NCBI GenBank assembly: GCA_022766795.1
Contig: JALEPE010000099.1
Span: forward strand, 1 to 20,090
Length of the DNA stretch: 20,090 nt
Source of the DNA: Helicobacter sp.
GTDB taxonomy: Bacteria; Campylobacterota; Campylobacteria; Campylobacterales; Helicobacteraceae
Direction of reading: 5' to 3'
Shown: piece after piece, positions 14,609 through 20,090 of the stretch
Numbering within the stretch: the first letter of the stretch is position 1
Layout of the letters: each line of letters begins with the position of its first letter
Made by a program: the position numbers and the translations under genes
Notes under the pieces: generated by a model
Told to the model about the DNA's origin: nothing
The model's database searches: none
Seen by the model: only the letters and a program-made list of their open reading frames with translations

Positions 14609-15383
14609 TCACCCACTCCTGCAAGGACTGCATACGCACCCTAGCGGTAAAATCAAGTGTAATAGGCGTAATGGATACATAACCCTGTGTGATTGCGCTA
14701 AAATCCGACAATTCTCCATTATCGCGCTCACTCCACGCTAATGGATGTAATCCTAGCCAATAATATTCCTCTCCGCGCGGATTCCTATGCACGTGTGCGT
14801 CATTTCCATATGTTCGGATTCCAAGCTCTGTTACACGGATTCCTTTACATTCTTTGGGGGCAATTTGTGGGATATTAATATTTAAAAATTCTCTCTCTCC
14901 TAGCGGAAATCCACCATTTAGAATCTTTTGCGCCAAATCAAATACAACTTGTTTTGCTAAAGCAAAGTCAAATCCAAAATAATTTTTATCTTGCAACACC
15001 TGCGAAACGGCAATAGAGGGAATCCCGTGTAAAACACCCTCCATAGCTGCACTTGCAGTTCCAGAGTAGCTGACATCCTCGCCCATATTAGAACCAATAT
15101 TAATACCACTGACAATTAAATCTGGCATAAAACCCTCTTGATATAACGCATTCAAAGACAAATAAATACAATCTGTCGGACTGCCATCATCAAGCTTATA
15201 AAAATCGTCCTCCAATTTGACGAAGCGCAAAGGGCGCGTAAGCGTCATTCCGTGCCCACACGCAGACTTTTCACTAGCCGGTGCGACAATTACGATATGC
15301 GCTAAGGGGCTTAACGCCTCTTTTAATGCTAAAAGCCCGGGCGATGTATAGCCATCATCATTTGTGATTAAAATTCGTTTCAC
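14598..15383 (-). CDS. surE: 5'/3'-nucleotidase SurE
   Basis: Metal-dependent nucleoside monophosphate phosphatase, 261 residues. The start KRILITNDDGYTSPG carries metal ligands Asp9 and Asp10. APASEKSACGHGMTLTRP holds Ser40, and SGINIGSNMGEDVSYSGT holds Asn95; all four ligands of the family are present. The C-terminal VSITPITLDFTA is also typical. Nine bases separate it from ispA upstream and it overlaps tcdA downstream, so it is internal to the operon. Confidence 0.96.
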   Translation of the reverse strand: MKRILITNDDGYTSPGLLALKEALSPLAHIVIVAPASEKSACGHGMTLTRPLRFVKLEDDFYKLDDGSPTDCIYLSLNALYQEGFMPDLIVSGINIGSNMGEDVSYSGTASAAMEGVLHGIPSIAVSQVLQDKNYFGFDFALAKQVVFDLAQKILNGGFPLGEREFLNINIPQIAPKECKGIRVTELGIRTYGNDAHVHRNPRGEEYYWLGLHPLAWSERDNGELSDFSAITQGYVSITPITLDFTARVRMQSLQEWVNAR

Positions 15384-15392
15384 CCTATTCCT

Positions 15393-16256
15393 TTAAAAAG
15401 TAAAATAACTTTGCAAAAGCTGGTCTAAATAAATATTTGTGCGCTTATTTAATGCGTTAAGTTGTGTTAAAATAGAATCTTGGATAGCTTTTGCCTCACG
15501 CTTTGCACCTACAATGCCTAGCAAATTTACATAACTATTTTTCATACCATCATTATGTGTGGGCTTCCCCGCTTCTTGCTCGCTTTGTGTAGAATCAATA
15601 ATATCATCACGAATTTGAAAGAATAAACCCAAATCCAAGCCCAAATTATATAATTTTTTGCGTGTTTTTTTATTGCATTGCGCAATGATTCCGCCCATTT
15701 CCAAAGAAGCCGCAATCAGCTTTGCAGTCTTATTTGTGTGAATAATTTTCAACTGCTCTAAAGGTAAAGTCTGTCGCTCAAAATAGCAATCTAACGCCTG
15801 CCCTAACACCATTCCATAAACACCGCCATTATAACTAAGCAATTGCGTTAATTTTACCTTAATCGTTGGCTTTAACTTAGAAGTGGCAATACAATAAAAT
15901 GCGTGTGTGTTTAGCCCATCTCCTGCTAAAATCGCACCCACTTCATCATATTTTTTATGCAATGTTTCACACCCTCGCCTCAAAGGTGCATTGTCCATTG
16001 CTGGCAAATCATCGTGAATGAGAGAATAAGTGTGCAGAATCTCTAAAGCAAGCGCGATTGGAAATGCTTTTTCAAGAGATTTTGGCGCATAGCCTGCCAC
16101 TACACTTAAGAGTAACTTTGGACGAAATCGCTTCCCACCATTTAGCACCATTTCCCAAAGTGCCACTTCAAAATAAGGGTGAAAACTAGGAATCTTAGGG
16201 GAATTCTGCGTTAAATATTCCTCAAAAGCATTAAAAGCTAAAGCGAGTGTATTCAT
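15393..16256 (-). CDS. ispA: Polyprenyl (farnesyl) diphosphate synthase
   Basis: Trans-prenyl transferase of 287 residues that condenses isopentenyl diphosphate onto allylic diphosphates. GGKRFRP (40-46) binds the substrate. The first Asp-rich motif is DDLPAMD (82-88) in YSLIHDDLPAMDNAPLRRG, and the second is RDDIID (216-221). A Tyr at the fifth position before the first motif suggests a short, farnesyl-type product; geranylgeranyl remains possible. The ATG is preceded by GAAGGG and lies inside the 3' end of the PDZ protein gene (26-base overlap). Confidence 0.92.
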   Translation of the reverse strand: MNTLALAFNAFEEYLTQNSPKIPSFHPYFEVALWEMVLNGGKRFRPKLLLSVVAGYAPKSLEKAFPIALALEILHTYSLIHDDLPAMDNAPLRRGCETLHKKYDEVGAILAGDGLNTHAFYCIATSKLKPTIKVKLTQLLSYNGGVYGMVLGQALDCYFERQTLPLEQLKIIHTNKTAKLIAASLEMGGIIAQCNKKTRKKLYNLGLDLGLFFQIRDDIIDSTQSEQEAGKPTHNDGMKNSYVNLLGIVGAKREAKAIQDSILTQLNALNKRTNIYLDQLLQSYFTF

Positions 16257-17331
16257 TTAAAAGCCCTTCATTAAAAGATTCCCCTGAAAATTTCGCCTTA
16301 TTATCATTCACATCAATAAAAAATTGAAAATTATTCCGTGCAATAAGCCACCTTTGACGCATATCTGGATATTCACCAAGCAATCTAATAATTGCTTCAT
16401 AACCTTGTGGCACATCTCTTTGATTGACGCGCAGCACTTTATCACCAACTTTAAGCCGCTCAAATCCATTTTGTGCGCCCTCCCCTACACGCGTAATCAC
16501 AAAATTATCGTCAATATCAATATGCACGCGTGATAAAAAATCATCTTTTAGCAGCATTCCTCCGCGCAATTTATCCACACGCACAGACACTTCCATAACC
16601 GCGCCATTACGCACAATCTCCACAGGCACAACAGACCCTTCTTTTAAATCAAATACAATATGGCGAAAGCTAGGAACATTTGGCGTCATTGCACCATTCA
16701 CACTGCGTATCACATCACCAAATTTAAAAGGATTGTTTTTAAAAAACGGATCAACTACATTTACTTCCACCGCATTATCTGCATTTTGAATCACACGCAC
16801 CCCAATATCCCCATAATATACAGAAGCACTATTTAAAAATCGCTCCAAATATTCCTTTTCTATAAAAGAATTTTTACCGATTCCGATTCCATATACACTA
16901 TCGCAAACCGTGCTCATTAGACTATTTTTAAATGTAGGCGTATTAAGTTTTGCATAATCAATGGGGCTTTGCATTCGTCTTACGATTTTACCACTGACAC
17001 TATTTTGCGGATTCACGCTTGCAATCTCATCTTCTAGCATTTCGCTATGAATGGCTTTAATTTCCACAGGTTCTAACGTGCGCCTAGTCTCTAGTAAATA
17101 CATTCCTAAAAAAGGATCGTGCTTTAGAATCCTATATCCTCTTGGTGTTGCATAGGGAGAATATACAAACAGCACCGGCTTACTATATTGTGTGGATTGC
17201 ACTGCGATTCCATAGGTGTTACCAATACGCTGCATTGACAATTCCGCCCTTTTTTCGCACGCTTTAAAGTCATATGCCAAGAGTGGCACACAAACACTCA
17301 ATAACATTAAAGTCCTAACTAACACACGCAT
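16231..17331 (-). CDS. Periplasmic PDZ-domain protein
   Basis: A 366-residue protein with a signal peptide (MRVLVRTLMLLSVCVPLLA, probable cleavage before YDF). No protease catalytic motif is visible. Two PDZ-like segments can be seen: about 176-255 (DPFFKNNPFKFGDVIRSVNG) and about 277-335 (ERLKVGDKVLRVNQRDVP). Cys25 and Cys143 are the only cysteines in the mature part and could form a disulfide. It is a conserved Helicobacter/Campylobacter family of unknown function; a scaffolding or periplasmic quality-control role is inference. Its ATG shares one base with the stop of ybaB (TAATG), and it overlaps ispA by 26 bases. Confidence 0.88.
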   Translation of the reverse strand: MRVLVRTLMLLSVCVPLLAYDFKACEKRAELSMQRIGNTYGIAVQSTQYSKPVLFVYSPYATPRGYRILKHDPFLGMYLLETRRTLEPVEIKAIHSEMLEDEIASVNPQNSVSGKIVRRMQSPIDYAKLNTPTFKNSLMSTVCDSVYGIGIGKNSFIEKEYLERFLNSASVYYGDIGVRVIQNADNAVEVNVVDPFFKNNPFKFGDVIRSVNGAMTPNVPSFRHIVFDLKEGSVVPVEIVRNGAVMEVSVRVDKLRGGMLLKDDFLSRVHIDIDDNFVITRVGEGAQNGFERLKVGDKVLRVNQRDVPQGYEAIIRLLGEYPDMRQRWLIARNNFQFFIDVNDNKAKFSGESFNEGLLNEYTRFSF

Positions 17332-17636
17332 TACAGCCCCTTAAAATCTCCAAATCCGCCTAGCATTTGTATTGCCATATTTTTGCGGTTTGCTTCCACG
17401 CTCTTTAGCACATCATTCATCGCACTCATTAATAGAATCTGCAAAGATTCCTTATCCTCAAGCAAAGAATCATCAATACTAATATCAATAATTTCTCCCT
17501 CACCATTTGCGCTAACACTCACGAGCCCGCCACCACTTTTTGCATTTAATATAATATCTTTATTTGCATTTTGAGCGTTCTGCAGCTTTTCTTGCAAATC
17601 GCCTAATGTTTTTGCTAACTCTTGCGGATCAAACAT
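17331..17636 (-). CDS. ybaB: YbaB/EbfC family nucleoid-associated protein
   Basis: A 101-residue DNA-binding protein that forms small dimers coating the nucleoid. It starts MFDPQELAKTLGDLQEKLQN, a helical N-terminus, followed by the family core with SGGGLVSVSANGEGEI and IDDSLLEDKESL and ending LGGFGDFKGL. The frame stays open upstream to 17735, but the ATG at 17636 has AAGGAG eight bases before it and matches the family N-terminus, while the extension would lie inside panD in another frame. Overlaps panD by eight bases. Confidence 0.93.
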   Translation of the reverse strand: MFDPQELAKTLGDLQEKLQNAQNANKDIILNAKSGGGLVSVSANGEGEIIDISIDDSLLEDKESLQILLMSAMNDVLKSVEANRKNMAIQMLGGFGDFKGL

Positions 17637-17997
17637 TACCCAACTCCTTTTTAATTGCAACAATCGCATTTTTTTCATCAACCAAAACAACCTTTGGTTC
17701 ATAATTCTTAAGTTCCTCTTGGCTAAATTGCGCATACGCCATTACAATGATTTTATCTCCTACTTGCACTTTGCGCGCAGCCGCTCCATTTAAACACATA
17801 TCGCCACTTTTACCCGTGATGACATAAGTTGAAAAACGTTCGCCATTATTGATATTAACAATATCAACCTTCTGTCCCTCGATCAGTCCAGCCGCTTGCA
17901 TTAACGCGCTATCAATCGTAATAGAACCAACATAATTAAGATTTGCATCGCTGACACTTGCGCGGTGGATTTTACTATATAGCATTGTGAGATTCAA
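17629..17997 (-). CDS. panD: Aspartate 1-decarboxylase proenzyme
   Basis: Makes beta-alanine for pantothenate from aspartate, using a pyruvoyl group formed by self-cleavage at Gly24-Ser25 (YVGSITID). The protein has 122 residues, including NLNYVGSITIDSALMQAAGL, the conserved NGAAARKVQVGDKIIVMAYA, and a C-terminal tail. The start is TTG at 17997 with AAGGA six bases upstream. An internal ATG four codons later is too far from that ribosome binding site, and the TTG start gives the same N-terminal length as the E. coli enzyme. First gene of the nine-gene run. Confidence 0.95.
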   Translation of the reverse strand: MNLTMLYSKIHRASVSDANLNYVGSITIDSALMQAAGLIEGQKVDIVNINNGERFSTYVITGKSGDMCLNGAAARKVQVGDKIIVMAYAQFSQEELKNYEPKVVLVDEKNAIVAIKKELGNV

Positions 17998-18023
17998 TAT
18001 TTATCCTTGCTAAAAATTAGAGA

Positions 18024-18032
18024 ATTTTAACA
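18024..18032 (-). promoter_or_regulatory. Extended -10 promoter of the panD operon
   Basis: On the minus strand TGTTAAAAT, an extended -10 element, lies about 27 bases upstream of the TTG start of panD. It would drive the run from panD to the methyltransferase gene; no later promoter is obvious because the genes overlap. Confidence 0.45.
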
Positions 18033-18190
18033 TATTTTGCCTAAGTTACTTCAAAGCAAATGCAATAAAATCGCAACTTTATCATAAATTTACAAAGTTT
18101 TTATGCAATTACAACTCCATTGTAAAATCTCTCAAACTTAACATTGTAGATTGCTTCACTGCGTTTTCAATGATGAAATGGTGGGTTTTT

Positions 18191-18223
18191 GTCATTTTGA
18201 GAAGTCGTAAGACTTCTAAAATT
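18191..18223. repeat. Hairpin half unit of the palindromic repeat family
   Basis: GTCATTTTGAG (a decayed GTCATTGCGAG) is followed by AGAAGTC-GTAA-GACTTCT (18200-18217) and then AAAATTTTT. It could double as a terminator on the plus strand, but no plus-strand gene precedes it. Confidence 0.6.
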
Positions 18224-18231
18224 TTTACTGC

Positions 18232-18409
18232 ATTATTGCGAGATTCCGCCTACGGAATCGTGGCAATCTATAAATCAAAGAAGCTATAAATGGTTGCAAT
18301 GGAATCTTATAAGGTTAAGATAAGATTTAGGGATTCCATTGTTTCATTGTAAAAGTTTCTTTATGTGGGGTTATGGATTGCTTCGTTCGTTTCACTCTCT
18401 CGCAATGAC
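18232..18409. repeat. Paired palindromic repeat unit, right island
   Basis: The unit is bounded by ATTATTGCGA and TCGCAATGAC. It contains a perfect hairpin GATTCCG-CCTA-CGGAATC (18242-18259) followed by GTGGCAATCTATAAATC. Bases 18258-18327 match the reverse complement of 1833-1902 with about four differences. The closing half is TATGGATTGCTTCG to CTCGCAATGAC. Confidence 0.78.
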
Positions 18410-18426
18410 GGGAGCGGTGGAGTAAT

Positions 18427-18531
18427 GACGGAGGTGAAAGCGTGCTAGGGGTTGGGGATTTAAGGGGGTAAGAGGGACGCTTCGCAAGTAGAACCCCTTG
18501 CCCCCTTATAAAAAAGAAAGGTTTAGGATTC
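18427..18531. repeat. 105-bp dispersed repeat, right copy (inverted relative to 1387-1491)
   Basis: The reverse complement aligns without gaps to 1387-1491, with about 99 of 105 bases identical by hand. Homology stops abruptly on one side at GGATTC; beyond it the two loci are unrelated. The other side leads into the palindromic repeat units in both islands. Confidence 0.85.
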
Positions 18532-18560
18532 CATTGTTTCATTGTAAAAGCTTATTTGTG

Positions 18561-18633
18561 CAAGATTATAAATTTGCAAGTGTGGGCAAATTTGCTAACG
18601 CAAATGTGCGCTTCGGCATTGCCTCGCAATAAC
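18561..18633. repeat. Degenerate palindromic repeat unit
   Basis: The segment has GGCAAATTTGCTAACG and CAAATGTGCGCTTCGGC and ends GCCTCGCAATAAC, a decayed form of the closing half CTCGCAATGAC. Confidence 0.5.
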
Positions 18634-18720
18634 GAAACATATTTAATTTTAAGTGTATCTATTTGTGTGGCTTTATTGATTTTTCTTTGTATCTTATATT
18701 TGCAATAGATTAAGAAGCGA

Positions 18721-19134
18721 TTATTTAAACAAAGTAACAATAAACTCAAACACTTTAGGTTGCAAAACAATCATTAAAACACCCAAGCCTATTGCGTAGA
18801 ATTTCATTTTCTGTTCTAAAATGTTAAATTTATTATTGGCTTCTACAATCTCTTGCTTTAACTCTTGCTTAGTTTCCACAATCTCAGCCCTTATCTGATT
18901 AATTTCCGCTCTTACAAAGTCTTTCGTAGCTAATTCGCCCTTTAGCTTTTCAACAACTTCTTCTCTGATTGCTTCAGCCGAAATTCTGTTATCCCTTTTG
19001 ACTTCATCCACAATTGCCACAATATCATTTAGGACTTCTTGCTGTTCCTCTTCTTTGTAGCTTTTTTTGATAAGTTTCATTATCAAAGCGATTGTGCTTT
19101 GCGAAATCGTATGATCCGCTTGCATAACTTGCAT
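18721..19134 (-). CDS. Coiled-coil protein with C-terminal membrane segment
   Basis: A 137-residue protein. Residues 1-50 are helical and charged, about 60-110 form a heptad-rich coiled coil (KDFVRAEINQIRAEIVETKQ, then LKQEIVEANNKFNILEQKM), and about 112-134 form one hydrophobic segment (FYAIGLGVLMIVLQP, then VFEFIVTLF), giving a C-terminally anchored protein. The layout resembles the small DUF1640/CCDC90-like bacterial family of unknown function. The ATG is preceded by AGGAAA. It is a single gene with its own promoter, set between repeat islands, which suggests an accessory gene. Function cannot be assigned. Confidence 0.8.
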   Translation of the reverse strand: MQVMQADHTISQSTIALIMKLIKKSYKEEEQQEVLNDIVAIVDEVKRDNRISAEAIREEVVEKLKGELATKDFVRAEINQIRAEIVETKQELKQEIVEANNKFNILEQKMKFYAIGLGVLMIVLQPKVFEFIVTLFK

Positions 19135-19173
19135 TATATTTCCTAATTATTTTTAAAGTATTAAATAGAATTT

Positions 19174-19182
19174 ATTATAACA
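19174..19182 (-). promoter_or_regulatory. Extended -10 promoter of the coiled-coil protein gene
   Basis: TGTTATAAT on the minus strand, about 40 bases upstream of the ATG at 19134. Perfect extended -10 match in AT-rich DNA. Confidence 0.6.
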
Positions 19183-19551
19183 TAGAATCGCTATTCTTAA
19201 TATGGAATCTTCAAGAAAATTATCCGCGAGTTAAACTTTAAGAGGTTTTGCAATAGAATCGTGAAAGAAATTCAAATTATGGATTTGTAGCTCAAAGCGG
19301 GTGAAAACGCTACGCATTTGCACGCTTCGCTACGCTCGCAATGACGGAGGGGTGGGACGCAATGACAGAGGAGGAACGCAACAATAACAAAGTTCTCATT
19401 ACATTTTAATCCGCTATATATTTTGAACGTTTTTACTTTATTAATTAGATATATATCTTTGAAAGTTTTTATTTTGTATCAATTATATGTTTTTGAGTAT
19501 TTTTGCTTTTATTTTGCAGTTAAGTTTGGGGTTGTTTATTTAAAGAAAGGC
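19183..19551. other. Intergenic region between porin terminator and coiled-coil gene promoter
   Basis: About 370 bases with one repeat half unit (19279-19345) and otherwise AT-rich DNA. No open frame with a ribosome binding site and no RNA gene is seen. Confidence 0.55.
19279..19345. repeat. Palindromic repeat half unit, inverse copy of 1687-1768
   Basis: Reads ATGGATTTG, then GCGGGTGAAAACGCTACGCA, TTTGCACGCTTCGCTACG and CTCGCAATGAC. The reverse complement matches the module at 1687-1768, including GCGTGCAAATGCGTAGC and TTTTCACCCGCTTT. Confidence 0.7.
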
Positions 19552-19572
19552 AAGAATCCCAAAGGGATTCTT
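19552..19572 (-). terminator. Intrinsic terminator of the porin gene
   Basis: A perfect nine-pair stem AAGAATCCC / GGGATTCTT with a three-base loop, 11 bases after the porin stop. On the minus strand it is followed by GCCTTTCTTTAAAT, a broken T tract. Confidence 0.75.
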
Positions 19573-19583
19573 AAAGGACGGAA

Positions 19584-20090
19584 TTAGAAAGTATATTTAA
19601 CTTCTACCCTTGCTCTGTTTCTGTCCTCGTCTGGTAAATCAGTAACGCCATCAACATTGTCTTTCTCTGTGCTTAGCATTGCATAGAAACCAGAGATTGT
19701 TAGGTTTTTGCTATGTTTCCAAGCAACTGTTGGAGTAATTTCTGTGAATTTAGTTTTATAAGTTGTTGCACCTGTTATGCTATTTGTTCTTTCGTTTTCA
19801 CCAAATGCACCTTCTAGTCCGATTTTGAAGCGACCATCTAGGAAAGTATAGTCAATCACACCGTGGAATACACTTAAATCTGTTTCTTGACCCCAAGGCG
19901 TTCCCATGCCAAGCATATTTTTCATTAAACCAAATGTTACGCCTGTTGCATTATTTTGCCACCAAAGCTTACCACCAATAGATGGAGTCCAAGCACCCTC
20001 ATCATCCACAGATACGGTTGTGCCATCTTGGAAGTTTGTGAGGTAACCTAGTTGAATCCCTAGTGGAACATTGTATTCTTTAAAGTTTGC
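19584..20090 (-). CDS. Outer-membrane porin (major outer membrane protein type), C-terminal part
   Basis: The 169 residues present run off the right edge of the window. Alternating polar/hydrophobic beta strands (FTEITPTVAWKHSKNLTISG, RFKIGLEGAFGENERTN) end in ARVEVKYTF; a C-terminal Phe is the sorting signal of outer-membrane beta barrels. The pattern and the final strand resemble the Campylobacter/Helicobacter major outer membrane porin family. In-frame sequence continues above 20009 to the edge (NFKEYNVPLGIQLGYLTNFQ), so the true start lies outside. It is followed by a good terminator, consistent with a highly expressed single gene. Confidence 0.8.
   Translation of the reverse strand, partial: ANFKEYNVPLGIQLGYLTNFQDGTTVSVDDEGAWTPSIGGKLWWQNNATGVTFGLMKNMLGMGTPWGQETDLSVFHGVIDYTFLDGRFKIGLEGAFGENERTNSITGATTYKTKFTEITPTVAWKHSKNLTISGFYAMLSTEKDNVDGVTDLPDEDRNRARVEVKYTF

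Larger units (their letters stand above)
18001..18720. other. Right repeat island between the coiled-coil protein gene and panD
   Basis: About 720 bases that hold the panD promoter at one end and otherwise repeat DNA: the hairpin at 18191, the paired unit at 18232, the 105-bp copy at 18427 and a decayed unit at 18561. The motif GGATTCCATTGTTTCATTGTAAAAG occurs twice in direct orientation, near 18333 and 18526. Open frames crossing it lack ribosome binding sites and reflect repeat sequence, so I call no gene here. Confidence 0.65.

Noticed and set aside
17637..17735. N-terminal extension of ybaB by 33 residues
   Set aside because: The extension overlaps panD, is basic and unlike the family, and the ATG at 17636 has AAGGAG at good distance.
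18200..18226. Rho-independent terminator for a plus-strand transcript
   Set aside because: The hairpin with AAAATTTTT looks like one, but no plus-strand gene lies upstream and its flanks match the palindromic repeat family, so I list it as a repeat.
18327..18770. Two minus-strand open frames of about 70 residues in the right island
   Set aside because: They translate repeat DNA, have no ribosome sites, and one overlaps the coiled-coil protein gene's 3' end.
1..20090. tRNA, rRNA, or prophage/insertion-sequence genes
   Set aside because: No cloverleaf with a T-arm consensus, no rRNA segment, and no transposase, integrase or phage protein signature was seen on either strand.

Overview
The window looks like a chromosomal piece of a Helicobacter, most likely an enterohepatic species. 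Coding sequence is AT-rich, genes are tightly packed and overlap, -10 boxes are TATAAT-like without clear -35 boxes, and many products closely resemble Helicobacter/Campylobacter proteins: a TlpD-type cytosolic chemoreceptor with a CZB domain, type I glutamine synthetase with Phe at the adenylylation site, a panD-ybaB-PDZ block, and a tcdA-acidic protein-aguB block. The species is inference; nothing in the sequence names it.

Layout. (1) 1-1254, minus: a surface-glycan locus. It holds the start of a glucose-1-phosphate cytidylyltransferase (rfbF) and, upstream of it, a family 2 glycosyltransferase whose N-terminal coding region contains a run of 16 C (G on the plus strand, 1190-1205). As written the run puts the gene out of frame, which is the classic arrangement of a phase-variable gene. 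(2) 1255-2414: no convincing protein gene apart from the glycosyltransferase leader. It is a dense island of short palindromic repeats plus one copy of a 105-bp repeat. (3) 2415-7071, minus: glnA with its own promoter, then the set gatA-guaB-small conserved protein. (4) 7072-7567: very AT-rich divergent promoter region with tandem 11-mers and an inverted repeat, upstream of the plus-strand chemoreceptor gene at 7568-8662. (5) 8715-10393, minus: hypB-hypC (NiFe-hydrogenase maturation), followed not by hypD but by a GT-D fold glycosyltransferase gene. That gene overlaps hypC and is broken by one base in a G6-T-G6 tract. (6) 10522-12330, plus: ribA and moeA. (7) 12327-17997, minus: a nine-gene run with overlaps or gaps under 10 bases: panD, ybaB, PDZ protein, ispA, surE, tcdA, a 53-residue highly acidic protein, aguB and a SAM methyltransferase. 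(8) 18001-18720 and 19135-19583: repeat-rich intergenic DNA flanking a small coiled-coil membrane protein gene. (9) 19584-20090, minus: C-terminal part of an outer-membrane porin.

The core genes cover nitrogen assimilation, purine synthesis, amidated-tRNA synthesis, pantothenate, isoprenoid, riboflavin and molybdenum-cofactor metabolism, polyamine synthesis and tRNA modification. The accessory content is small and concerns the surface: two glycosyltransferases, both interrupted at G/C tracts, and a porin.

The most notable signals are these. First, two independent glycosyltransferase genes are each one base out of frame at homopolymeric tracts. Second, a palindromic repeat family has conserved flanks, but the hairpin arms differ completely between copies and still pair. 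Third, a 105-bp inverted repeat pair (1387-1491 and 18427-18531) brackets about 17 kb of core genes. Fourth, a tiny acidic protein gene has a strong ribosome binding site inside a tight operon.
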